Shown here: positions 14,726-21,560 of the stretch, piece after piece
How positions within the stretch are numbered: the first letter of the stretch is position 1
Layout: each line of letters starts with the position of its first letter
Source: CANLDA01 sp964021645
GTDB taxonomy: Bacteria; Pseudomonadota; Alphaproteobacteria; Rhodobacterales; Rhodobacteraceae
Length of the DNA stretch: 21,560 nt
Direction: 5' to 3'
NCBI GenBank assembly: GCA_964021645.1
Contig: CAXIAD010000051.1
Span: 1-21,560, forward strand
The notes under the pieces: model-generated
The model's database searches: none
What the model saw: only the letters and a program-made list of their open reading frames with translations
Told to the model about the DNA's origin: nothing
Made by a program: the position numbers and the translations under genes

Positions 14726-15061
14726 CTAGGTTTTAAGGGAATAGCGGTCGGGTTCTTCAAAAATATCCATTACTTTTGAACCTGCATAAACTTTGGCGGC
14801 ATGTACTGTGCCGGTTTCAATGAAATAAGTTTCTCCCGGATGATATGAACGGGTTGCGCCATCGATTGTAAGGTCTACTTGCCCAACTAGAACGGTTCCC
14901 CACTGACCCTTGTGAGAATGGGGGGGTAACTCAACATCCTTGTGCACATCAAAAAACACGGCCAATCCCTGCTCTGTTTTCATAACGTGAGTTGTTACCA
15001 TGTCAGCGGGCAGAGGCAGATCAATTGACGGAAAGGCCTTAATAAAATCTGGTAATTCCAA
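14726..15061 (-). CDS. small cupin-domain protein
   Basis: This 111-residue protein is a single cupin beta-barrel. The two cupin motifs are visible: ELPPHSHKGQWGTVLVG (44-60, with H48 and H50 as metal ligands) and YHPGETYFIETGTVHAAKVYAG (73-94, with H87). The start codon is TTG at 15061, supported by a GGAG 8 nt upstream. Cupins of this size may be enzymes, binding proteins or parts of regulators, so no reaction can be assigned. It is transcribed toward the helicase gene but is separated from it by about 310 bases. A permease gene is divergent across 189 bases. Confidence 0.85.
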   Translation of the reverse strand: MELPDFIKAFPSIDLPLPADMVTTHVMKTEQGLAVFFDVHKDVELPPHSHKGQWGTVLVGQVDLTIDGATRSYHPGETYFIETGTVHAAKVYAGSKVMDIFEEPDRYSLKT

Positions 15062-15250
15062 GGTGATATCTCCGTTTATAGTTGGTGTTCAAACAGCCTA
15101 ACGTCACATGGCAATAAGTACAGCCCAACCGTTATCAATATGCCGGCCTATGTTTTGCCTCTTGCGTATTTCCCGGATTTCAGATTTTCCTAACTTTGAT
15201 GCCGCTTTGTGCGCGCAGAGCAACGCCTTTCTCACATTGGAAAACACCCC

Positions 15251-16138
15251 ATGAACAACCTGAACGGTATCTTGTTGGTAATTGCCTCTATGGCCGCCTT
15301 TACGATCGAAGATATTTTCATCAAGCGGCTCTCTACTGAGGTGGCAACTGGGCAAATCCTGGTGGTTATTGGCGTGTTCTGTGGGCTGACCTTTTTTGCC
15401 ATGATGCTTTGGTCGCGGAATTCATTGTTTCGGGTTGAGGCATGGAGCGTCGCATCTGTTGCTCGTATTATTAGCGAGGCCTTTGCTGCGTTTTGCTTTG
15501 TTACGGCTCTGTCACGTGTTGATATCTCTACTGTTGCGGCGGTGTTTCAGGCTACTCCGCTGGCAATCACCATGGGGGCCGCCTTGTTCATGGGGGAAAA
15601 GGTAGGTTGGCGACGTTGGAGCGCTATTTTTGTCGGGCTTGCAGGTGTCATTATTATCATCAGGCCGGGTGCAAGTGGATTTGACCAACAGGTTCTGTGG
15701 GTTGTCGCCGCTGTTCTTTTGATCGCCGTGCGTGACCTGACCACCCGGAGAATTTCGTCCAAAGTTGCTTCGACTGTCATTTCCTGTCAGGCCTATGCCG
15801 GCTTGATGATCGCAGGTGTTTTGATGCTGTTGTTTATGCCCGGACAAGAAATCTCAGCCATCGCACCACATCACATTTGGGCCTATGCTGCAGCCGTGGT
15901 GTTTGGCGTTGCCGGTTATTATGGCATTGTTTCAGCCATGCGTGTTGCCGATGCGTCTGCTGTTACGCCGTTTAGATATATGCGCCTGCCGTTTTCCATT
16001 CTTGCGGGAATGCTGGTGTTTCAGGAACGCCCGGATTTGATCACCTATCTTGGTGCTGCCTTGATTATCCTTTCAGGCCTTTACACATTTTTACGTGAAC
16101 GCCGCCTTGCTCACGAAGAAATTGCTGCGGCGGGATAA
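15251..16138 (+). CDS. EamA/DMT-superfamily permease
   Basis: This 295-residue inner-membrane protein has about ten helices in two EamA halves. Half one ends with TPLAITMGAALFMGEKVGWRRWSAIFVGLAGVIIIIRPG (about 100-138), half two with MRLPFSILAGMLVFQERPDLITYLGAALIILSGLYTFLRERR. The pattern of a Glu after the helix (GEKVGWRRW, QERPDLITY) in each half is typical of the family. Start 15251 gives a hydrophobic N-terminus at once; a longer frame from 15209 would add 14 polar residues without support. The Shine-Dalgarno is weak (GGAAAA). The substrate is unknown. It is distinct in sequence from the EamA gene at 8331-9224. Confidence 0.88.
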   Translation: MNNLNGILLVIASMAAFTIEDIFIKRLSTEVATGQILVVIGVFCGLTFFAMMLWSRNSLFRVEAWSVASVARIISEAFAAFCFVTALSRVDISTVAAVFQATPLAITMGAALFMGEKVGWRRWSAIFVGLAGVIIIIRPGASGFDQQVLWVVAAVLLIAVRDLTTRRISSKVASTVISCQAYAGLMIAGVLMLLFMPGQEISAIAPHHIWAYAAAVVFGVAGYYGIVSAMRVADASAVTPFRYMRLPFSILAGMLVFQERPDLITYLGAALIILSGLYTFLRERRLAHEEIAAAG

Positions 16139-16172
16139 AAAAACTCGCCAATTCACGTAGAAACCCGCAAAA

Positions 16173-16186
16173 TGTTGGCGCAAACA
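16173..16186. promoter_or_regulatory. operator-like palindrome eno-1
   Basis: TGTTGGCGCAAACA differs at two of 14 positions from the dyad TGTTAGCGCTAACA, a LacI-family style operator. It belongs to a 20-bp tandem duplication with the next site, since GCAAAATGTT precedes the centre of both. Confidence 0.6.
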
Positions 16187-16192
16187 GCAAAA

Positions 16193-16206
16193 TGTTAGCC
16201 CTAACC
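16193..16206. promoter_or_regulatory. operator-like palindrome eno-2
   Basis: TGTTAGCCCTAACC is the second copy, also 12/14 to the same dyad and exactly 20 bp (about two helical turns) from the first, placing both on one face of the DNA. Confidence 0.65.
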
Positions 16207-16221
16207 TGCCGGTTTTGCGCA

Positions 16222-16235
16222 TGTTAGCGATAACG
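16222..16235. promoter_or_regulatory. operator-like palindrome eno-3
   Basis: TGTTAGCGATAACG is the third copy, 12/14 to the dyad, with its centre 29 bp beyond the second and just upstream of the likely enolase -35 box. Confidence 0.65.
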
Positions 16236-16242
16236 CAACCCG

Positions 16243-16270
16243 TTTACATTCGGCATGACGCTGTTATAGC
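16243..16270 (+). promoter_or_regulatory. candidate enolase promoter
   Basis: TTTACA (16243-16248) and TATAGC (16265-16270) are separated by 16 nt and end 34 bases before the enolase ATG. All three palindromes lie upstream of this promoter, a placement suited to activation as well as repression. Confidence 0.45.
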
Positions 16271-16304
16271 TGCGCCAACTTTGTGGTTAGCCAAGGAACC
16301 TGTA

Positions 16305-17579
16305 ATGAGCACCATTATCGACATCCACGCCCGTGAAATTCTGGACAGCCGGGGCAACCCGACAGTTGAAGTTGACGTGGTTCTCGAAGACGGAACCATG
16401 GGCCGTGCGGCAGTGCCATCTGGTGCGTCAACGGGTGCATACGAAGCCGTTGAAAAACGTGATGGCGATACCGCGCGCTATATGGGTAAAGGCGTTCTAG
16501 AAGCTGTAAATGCTGTCAACGGCGAGATCGCCGAAGAGTTGGTTGGCATGGACGCGACGGAACAAGTCGCCATTGATCAAATAATGATCGAGCTTGATGG
16601 CACCCCAAACAAGGCCCGTCTGGGTGCCAATGCAATTCTGGGCGTTTCAATGGCCGTTGCTAAGGCTGCCGCTGAATTTACCGGTCAGCCCCTGTTTCGC
16701 TATATCGGTGGTACATCAGCACGCATGCTGCCCGTTCCGATGATGAACATCATCAATGGCGGCGAGCATGCCGATAATCCAATCGACATCCAAGAATTCA
16801 TGATCATGCCCGTGGCCGCGGAGAACATTCGCGAAGCGATCCGCATGGGCTCTGAGGTGTTTCACACCTTGAAAAAAGAACTTACTGCTGCGGGTCTATC
16901 TACTGGTATCGGCGACGAGGGTGGTTTTGCCCCTGACATCGCATCAACGCGTGAGGCGCTTGATTTTGTTCTGAAATCTATCGAAAAAGCGGGTTATGTT
17001 CCTGGCAAGGACATCTATCTTGCACTCGATTGTGCCGCGACTGAATATTACAAAGACGGCAAATACGTTCTTTCTGGCGAAGGGAAATCCCTGACGTCGG
17101 AGGAAAACGTAGCCTATCTTGCGGCATTGGTAGCTGATTACCCAATCATCTCTATTGAGGATGGCATGTCCGAAGACGATTGGGACGGCTGGAAAGCCCT
17201 GACAGACGCATTGGGTGACAAAATTCAGTTGGTTGGCGACGATCTATTTGTAACCAACCCGGAGCGCCTAGCGATGGGCATCGAACTTGGGTCGGCCAAT
17301 TCAATGCTGGTTAAGGTCAATCAAATCGGCACGCTAACAGAAACACTAAAGGCCGTCGACATGGCCCACCGCGCACGGATGACAAACGTCATGTCGCACC
17401 GCTCTGGTGAAACGGAAGACGCAACCATTGCCGACCTTGCTGTTGCGACCAACTGTGGTCAGATCAAGACCGGCTCTTTAGCGCGTTCAGACAGACTCGC
17501 GAAGTATAACCAGTTGATCCGTATCGAAGAAATGCTGGGTGAAACTGCTGAGTATGCTGGTCGTTCAATCTTGAAATAA
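16305..17579 (+). CDS. eno: enolase (phosphopyruvate hydratase)
   Basis: Enolase interconverts 2-phosphoglycerate and phosphoenolpyruvate in glycolysis and gluconeogenesis. The protein starts MSTIIDIHAREILDSRGNPTVE, as expected. Active-site parts are complete: PSGASTG loop (38-44), H154 in GGEHADN, the DEGGFAPD segment with the acid E205, Mg ligands D242, E285 and D312, catalytic base K337 in LVKVNQIGT, and SHRSGETED (364-372). Length is 424, normal. ATG 16305 has AAGGA upstream; a longer frame from 16215 would put the promoter and one operator inside the coding region. It appears monocistronic, with its own promoter, three operator-like palindromes upstream and a terminator after it. Confidence 0.98.
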   Translation: MSTIIDIHAREILDSRGNPTVEVDVVLEDGTMGRAAVPSGASTGAYEAVEKRDGDTARYMGKGVLEAVNAVNGEIAEELVGMDATEQVAIDQIMIELDGTPNKARLGANAILGVSMAVAKAAAEFTGQPLFRYIGGTSARMLPVPMMNIINGGEHADNPIDIQEFMIMPVAAENIREAIRMGSEVFHTLKKELTAAGLSTGIGDEGGFAPDIASTREALDFVLKSIEKAGYVPGKDIYLALDCAATEYYKDGKYVLSGEGKSLTSEENVAYLAALVADYPIISIEDGMSEDDWDGWKALTDALGDKIQLVGDDLFVTNPERLAMGIELGSANSMLVKVNQIGTLTETLKAVDMAHRARMTNVMSHRSGETEDATIADLAVATNCGQIKTGSLARSDRLAKYNQLIRIEEMLGETAEYAGRSILK

Positions 17580-17615
17580 CGGCTCGACCTGTTCATCGGT
17601 GGTAATGACACCCTA

Positions 17616-17647
17616 TGCCTCGCCATTTTTGGCGGGGTATTTTTTTG
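17616..17647 (+). terminator. intrinsic terminator after eno
   Basis: ATGCCTCGCC and GGCGGGGTAT form a 10-bp stem with two G-U wobbles and a six-base loop (17615-17640), followed by a T-run (to 17646). It sits about 35 bases after the enolase stop. Confidence 0.85.
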
Positions 17648-17709
17648 TATAGTGATAATTCCACCAAACGGTGCACCAGCCAAAACTGGTCACATACACC
17701 AGCTATGTC

Positions 17710-17739
17710 TTGACCTTTGGTTTGAGCCAAAGGTTAGTA
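17710..17739 (+). promoter_or_regulatory. candidate desaturase promoter with internal palindrome
   Basis: TTGACC (17710-17715) resembles a -35 box, with a weak -10 (TTAGTA, 17734-17739) 18 nt on. Between them lies ACCTTTGG-N6-CCAAAGGT (17713-17734), a perfect 8-bp-arm dyad suited to repressor binding. The rest of the 234-base gap before the desaturase gene shows no other clear feature. Confidence 0.4.
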
Positions 17740-17813
17740 GATTGCAGTGTATCACCAACATTACAATCCTCGGGTTTTGCAATTGCCAGCCCAACATTTG
17801 AGATATCTTCGAC

Positions 17814-18701
17814 ATGGATCATTCAACTGCCCTTGCAACACTATCAAGTGATACAAAGAACCAACTTCAGCATCGCTCAGATGTTGCCGGGATGTTGCAT
17901 CTAGTTGGCCATGTCACCGCTATTTTCCTATGTAGTGGCTATATAATTGCACAGCTTCCGTTTTGGTATTTGATGATGCTACCACAGGGTGTTTTGTTGG
18001 TATTTCTGTTCACGCTAAGTCATGAATGCACCCATTTCACACCGTTCAAAACCCGTTGGATCAACAATGCGGTTGGCCATGCGGTCAGCCTACCCTTGAT
18101 CTTGCCGTTTACATGGTTTCGCTATTTCCATCTTGCGCATCATAAACACACCAACGATCCAGATAATGACCCTGAACTGGAGCATGGGCCGCGCCCCAAC
18201 TCACGCAAGGGCATGCTACTGTATTTGTCTGGTTTGGGATATTGGCGAGCGATGGTCACCACACTGATCCAAAATGCCTTAGGTCAGATTCATGCGCCAT
18301 ATCTCCCTGAACGAAAGCATGGTGCCATTAAGCGAGAAGCGCGTATTTTACTCGGTTTATACGTTTTAATTGGCCTTAGCTTGATCCTATCACCGCTCGC
18401 TTTGACGCTTTGGCTCGTGCCCATACTGATAGGTCAACCTATTCTTCGTTTGTATTTGTTGGCAGAGCATGGGCTTTGCCCACCGGTTGCCAATATGTTG
18501 GAAAACACACGCACGACATTTACCAATCGCGTCATCCGCGCATTGGCATGGAATATGCCGTATCATGCTGAACACCACAGCGCGCCAAATGTGCCGTTCC
18601 ATCAACTGCCCGCATTGCATGACCACCTACGGGATCATTTGAAATCGACCTCAAACGGATATTCAGAGTTTAGCCGCGATTATATTCGTACTTTAGATTG
18701 A
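17814..18701 (+). CDS. membrane fatty acid desaturase-family protein
   Basis: This is an integral-membrane di-iron desaturase/hydroxylase. The three histidine boxes are complete: HECTH (70-74), HLAHHKH (106-112) and HAEHH (251-255), with an extra AEHG (217-220) on a helix end. Hydrophobic segments at about 30-65, 85-102, 178-212 are consistent with the family topology. Length is 295, short for the family but intact. The start at 17814 has only a weak ribosome site; M27 is an alternative that would keep all motifs. Such enzymes insert a double bond or hydroxyl into acyl chains or related lipids; the exact substrate is not decidable. It stands alone between the enolase terminator and the convergent anmK gene. 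Confidence 0.88.
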   Translation: MDHSTALATLSSDTKNQLQHRSDVAGMLHLVGHVTAIFLCSGYIIAQLPFWYLMMLPQGVLLVFLFTLSHECTHFTPFKTRWINNAVGHAVSLPLILPFTWFRYFHLAHHKHTNDPDNDPELEHGPRPNSRKGMLLYLSGLGYWRAMVTTLIQNALGQIHAPYLPERKHGAIKREARILLGLYVLIGLSLILSPLALTLWLVPILIGQPILRLYLLAEHGLCPPVANMLENTRTTFTNRVIRALAWNMPYHAEHHSAPNVPFHQLPALHDHLRDHLKSTSNGYSEFSRDYIRTLD

Positions 18702-18745
18702 TTGAGTAGGCTTTTTTGGGCAAGCGTCAGTTGGAATGTAATAGA

Positions 18746-19858
18746 TTACTCAGCCATGGGAACACTAACAACGCCGCCACCTACCAAGGCCATAACCCCG
18801 GTTGTTGATGGACACGATGTTGGCAACCCACGCGCAACACGCACTCCTAAATAGGCAAATGCCTGCGCTTCTAGCATATCACCATCCAGACCGACTTCTT
18901 CAACGGGTACAACCTGACAAGTCAACGATACACGCAGCATTTCCATCAAAACCGGGTTTAGCCGTCCGCCCCCGGTCACCAGCACCTTGGTTGGGGGTGT
19001 TGGGCAATGCTCCATCCCGTGCGCGACCGCTGCCGCACACATGGCAGTAAGCGTCGCTGCAGCATCGGCATCTGACAGTTCGCGTACCAGCTCAATCATT
19101 TCTGCGAAATCGTTCCTGTCTAGTGATTTTGGTGGTACACGTGCGAAATAGCTTTCTGCAAGAAACAATTCCAATGCACCCGTTTCAACAGTGCCTTGAC
19201 GGGCGATCGCCCCATCCTTGTCAAAATCCAAACCAAGTCGTTCACGCAATAGATCATTGATCGGCGCATTAGCAGGCCCTGTGTCAAATGCCAGCAACGC
19301 ACCCTCGGTTTCTGGGGTGTCTTTTGAGGGATCAACAAAGGTGATGTTCCCCACTCCGCCAAGATTTAGAAATGCCACTGGCTCTTGTGCGTTAAACCAC
19401 TTGGCACATGCAAAATGAAAGAACGGCGCAAGGGGGGCGCCCTCCCCTCCAAGTTCAACATCAGCAGACCGGAAATCCCAAACAACAGGCACATCCAACG
19501 CATTTGCAATGACCTGACCATCGCCAACCTGACAGGTCCCGCGACCGCGCGGTTCATGCGCCAATGTCTGCCCATGAAACCCGATTAAATCGACATTGGC
19601 AAACCCTGAGAGGACATCAATATGGGCAGCCTCGACAAGATCTGCGGCGTCTTCGGCGGCCACCCCAGACCAATGCCCCAAGGCCGCGCCTAGGCGCTGA
19701 CGTTCTGCTGTGGAATATGCGCGGTAAGCACGTTGGCCAAAGTTGAAAATCTTATGACCGTCAGTCTCAACAACTGCTGCATCCACCCCATCAAGAGAGG
19801 TTCCCGACATCGCACCTAGTGCCCTTACGGCCCCACTCTTTAACTTGGCCTTCAACAT
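18746..19858 (-). CDS. anmK: anhydro-N-acetylmuramic acid kinase
   Basis: AnmK phosphorylates and opens 1,6-anhydro-MurNAc to MurNAc-6-phosphate in peptidoglycan recycling. Family marks are the phosphate loop AMSGTSLDGVDAA (16-28), GFHGQTLAHEP (93-103), FRSADVELGGEGAPLAP (129-145), the catalytic-Asp segment AFDTGPANAPIND (190-202, D192) and VTGGGRLNP (294-302) in the ATP-binding half. Length is 370, against 369 in E. coli. Start 19858 was chosen for AAAGGA about 8 nt before it; the longer frame to 19906 lacks such a site. It is divergent from tyrS across 62 bases, an arrangement I recall as common in alphaproteobacteria. Confidence 0.96.
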   Translation of the reverse strand: MLKAKLKSGAVRALGAMSGTSLDGVDAAVVETDGHKIFNFGQRAYRAYSTAERQRLGAALGHWSGVAAEDAADLVEAAHIDVLSGFANVDLIGFHGQTLAHEPRGRGTCQVGDGQVIANALDVPVVWDFRSADVELGGEGAPLAPFFHFACAKWFNAQEPVAFLNLGGVGNITFVDPSKDTPETEGALLAFDTGPANAPINDLLRERLGLDFDKDGAIARQGTVETGALELFLAESYFARVPPKSLDRNDFAEMIELVRELSDADAAATLTAMCAAAVAHGMEHCPTPPTKVLVTGGGRLNPVLMEMLRVSLTCQVVPVEEVGLDGDMLEAQAFAYLGVRVARGLPTSCPSTTGVMALVGGGVVSVPMAE

Positions 19859-19920
19859 GGCCTTTTCCTTTAGAAAATCCCCGCCTATACACGGTCTGTA
19901 AATCATACGAGACGGATGCC

Positions 19921-21174
19921 ATGACCTACCACCCCAAATCGGACTTCATTGCTGTAATGATGCAGCGCGGCTTTCTAGCGGATTGCACCGATTATCAGGG
20001 CCTTGATGAGGCTTTGGTAAAGGGTGTTGTGCCTGGATACATCGGTTTTGACGCAACAGCCAAATCCCTGCATGTCGGCAGCCTGATCCAAATCATGATG
20101 TTGCGCTGGTTGCAGAAAACTGGCCACAAGCCGATCACACTTATGGGTGGCGGCACTACTAAGGTGGGCGATCCATCATTCCGGGCGGATGAACGCCCGT
20201 TGCTGACGGCGGATCAGATTGATGGCAATATTGCTGGCATTAAGCGGGTTTTCTCAAAATATGTGACCTATGGTGATGGCCCTACGGATGCTGTCATGCT
20301 GAACAATGCTGAATGGTTGGACGAGCTGAACTATCTGGATTTTCTGCGAGATATTGGGCGGCATTTCTCTGTAAACCGCATGCTCAGCTTTGAATCAGTA
20401 AAATCCCGGTTGGATCGAGAGCAGTCTCTTTCGTTCCTTGAGTTCAACTACATGATTCTACAAGCATATGATTTCATGGAGCTAAATCGACGCTATGGGT
20501 GCCGTCTCCAGATGGGTGGCAGTGATCAATGGGGCAATATTGTCAACGGCATTGACCTAACCCGCCGTACAATTGATGGCCAAGTGTTTGGGCTGACCTC
20601 GCCATTGTTAACAACATCTGATGGCAAGAAAATGGGCAAATCACTGGACGGTGCTGTCTGGCTGAACGCAGATATGCGCAGTACCTACGAGTTCTGGCAA
20701 TTTTGGCGTAACACCACCGACGCCGATGTTGGACGATTCCTAAAGCTATACACCGAAATGCCTTTGGATGAATGTGACCGCCTGGGCGCGCTGGCTGGTT
20801 CTGAAATCAACCATGCAAAAATTGTTCTTGCAAATGCGGTGACAACTTTGTGCCACGGAGCTGATGCGGCAAGTGCCGCAGAGGCTACCTCACGCGAAGT
20901 CTTTGAAAAGGGCGGTATTGGGGATGACCTTCCGACCCTCACCCTGACAGCGGCAGATATTGGTGATGGTATGTCGATTGTGCAAATCATTGTTCAAGCC
21001 GGATTGGCGAAATCTGGCAAGGAAGCAAAACGGCTGATCGCCGAAAATGGTGCACGTTTGAATGATGCTCCGATGACGGAGACGGGTTTAATGATTGACA
21101 TCAACGCGTTGTCGGATCCAATCAAGCTGAGTGCAGGTAAAAAGCGCCATGCTTTGGTACGTTTGGCTGATTGA
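19921..21174 (+). CDS. tyrS: tyrosyl-tRNA synthetase
   Basis: TyrRS attaches tyrosine to tRNA-Tyr. It is a class I synthetase with the HIGH-type HVGS (51-54) after YIGFDATAKSL and the KMSKS-type KMGKS (237-241) after TTSDGK. The tyrosine-binding region YMILQAYDF (177-185) and QMGGSDQWGNI (197-207) are present. The C-terminal S4 RNA-binding domain spans about 350-412 (LAKSGKEAKRLIAENGARLND). Length is 417, normal. Start 19921 places the protein 62 bases from the divergent anmK start; an upstream start at 19819 would overlap anmK coding sequence. Confidence 0.97.
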   Translation: MTYHPKSDFIAVMMQRGFLADCTDYQGLDEALVKGVVPGYIGFDATAKSLHVGSLIQIMMLRWLQKTGHKPITLMGGGTTKVGDPSFRADERPLLTADQIDGNIAGIKRVFSKYVTYGDGPTDAVMLNNAEWLDELNYLDFLRDIGRHFSVNRMLSFESVKSRLDREQSLSFLEFNYMILQAYDFMELNRRYGCRLQMGGSDQWGNIVNGIDLTRRTIDGQVFGLTSPLLTTSDGKKMGKSLDGAVWLNADMRSTYEFWQFWRNTTDADVGRFLKLYTEMPLDECDRLGALAGSEINHAKIVLANAVTTLCHGADAASAAEATSREVFEKGGIGDDLPTLTLTAADIGDGMSIVQIIVQAGLAKSGKEAKRLIAENGARLNDAPMTETGLMIDINALSDPIKLSAGKKRHALVRLAD

Positions 21175-21192
21175 ATAACATTTAAACACGAA

Positions 21193-21217
21193 CTGCCGCC
21201 ATTATATTTGGCGGCAG
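21193..21217 (+). terminator. hairpin after tyrS
   Basis: CTGCCGCC-N9-GGCGGCAG is a perfect 8-bp GC-rich stem beginning 18 bases after the tyrS stop. No T-run follows, so it may act as a Rho-assisted terminator or 3' stabiliser. Confidence 0.5.
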
Positions 21218-21261
21218 ATGACCCTGAATTGTCAGGTTTCAGGGCACTACATGATATCTAT

Positions 21262-21337
21262 GCCGCAGTTGCTCGTCCGCCAGAGCACATCATTCGTAAT
21301 AATGAGGTAGTAGATTCGAACCCGACCATCGGTACAA
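21262..21337 (+). pseudogene. decayed tRNA-Thr(CGU)-like sequence
   Basis: A 76-base stretch folds on the tRNA plan with every segment the right length: acceptor 7, TT, D-stem 4 (GCTC/GAGC) with 8-base loop, anticodon loop TTCGTAA (anticodon CGU), 5-base variable loop, T-loop TTCGAAC, then a terminal ACAA. Pairing has broken down: two mismatches in the acceptor stem, one in the anticodon stem (C-A), two in the T-stem. The D-loop lacks the usual GG, and the end reads CAA instead of CCA. Anticodon arm and T-loop resemble tRNA-Thr(CGU) of related bacteria. It is more likely a relic than a working tRNA. Confidence 0.65.
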
Positions 21338-21515
21338 AATTATAACATACTTTCAATCTATTAGCCTATTTAGTGCGTAATTGGTTTGCATATTAGTTCC
21401 TAATTGATGAAATTCGCGGTCCGTTCCTACATTCATTTGGGACAACTATGTCGGTGACGACTGTAGTATTAAAAAATTCTTTCCGGTGTGATCGGAGCGG
21501 ATGGAGGAACTATTC
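21338..21515. other. AT-rich leader before final partial gene
   Basis: From the tyrS stop at 21174 to the last gene there are 341 bases without a protein gene. Beyond the hairpin and tRNA-like relic, this part is AT-rich with short repeats such as AATTG (twice) and ATTAG-N3-CTAAT. I see no firm promoter or terminator. Confidence 0.4.
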
Positions 21516-21560
21516 ATGATGAACGAAGAACGCTTCCTGCAACGCAACATAGAGCACTCC
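21516..21560 (+). CDS. start of an unidentified gene, truncated by window edge
   Basis: Fifteen codons are visible, beginning MMNEERFLQRNIEHS, preceded by GGAGG 8 nt before the first ATG. An in-frame ATG at 21501 is an alternative with a poorer ribosome site. The visible residues are polar and charged with no signal peptide. Too little remains to name a family. Confidence 0.5.
   Translation, partial: MMNEERFLQRNIEHS

Noticed and set aside
14381..14779. 132-codon plus-strand open frame over the helicase leader
   Set aside because: It has no ribosome site, a Cys/Arg-rich composition typical of an antisense frame, and overlaps both the helicase start and the cupin gene end.
17671..17904. 77-codon plus-strand frame before the desaturase
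   Set aside because: It overlaps the desaturase start in another frame, begins within a terminator-adjacent region and has no ribosome site or recognisable sequence.

Overview
The window reads as ordinary chromosome of an alphaproteobacterium, most likely a marine Rhodobacterales (Roseobacter-type) organism of moderate GC. The basis is the flavour of the proteins (SpeB, MazG, AnmK, TyrS, enolase, RhlE-type helicase, two EamA permeases), short ATG-led genes with GGAG or AAGGA ribosome sites, and LacI-type palindromes before enolase that resemble the CceR site of Rhodobacteraceae. This assignment is inference from protein style and not from a marker gene. No phage, transposon, CRISPR array or toxin cluster is visible.

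Layout. 1-2585: three minus-strand genes, the 5' end of a small membrane-anchored protein, an agmatinase-type ureohydrolase and an M20D amidohydrolase, with mazG divergent from the last. 3480-4640: a FutA/FbpA-type iron-binding protein gene without transporter partners, behind two palindromes and ended by a strong terminator. 4645-5255 (minus): a membrane protein and an XRE regulator as an overlapping pair behind twin operators. 5455-8301 (plus): nucleoside hydrolase, GNAT acetyltransferase and SelO. 8331-9998 (minus): an EamA permease and a DUF2238-like membrane protein. 9997-12975 (plus): an endonuclease/exonuclease/phosphatase-fold protein, a CPA1 Na+/H+ antiporter and a PhzF-family protein. 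13077-15061 (minus): a DEAD-box RNA helicase with a glycine-rich tail and a cupin. 15251-18701 (plus): a second EamA permease, enolase with three operator-like palindromes, and a fatty acid desaturase. 18746-21174: anmK and tyrS, divergent. The last 386 bases hold a hairpin, a decayed tRNA-Thr(CGU)-like sequence and the start of one more gene.

How the genes fit together. Most are housekeeping or salvage functions: NTP sanitation (mazG), nucleoside salvage, cell-wall recycling (anmK), glycolysis/gluconeogenesis (eno), tyrosine charging (tyrS), guanidino-nitrogen release (speB), protein AMPylation (selO) and ion homeostasis. The richest unexplained signal lies in the control regions. Palindromes sit in or near putative promoters of speB, the iron-binding protein gene, the XRE/membrane pair, eno and the desaturase gene. 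No wholly new system is evident. The tRNA-like relic and the operator arrays are the most useful leads.
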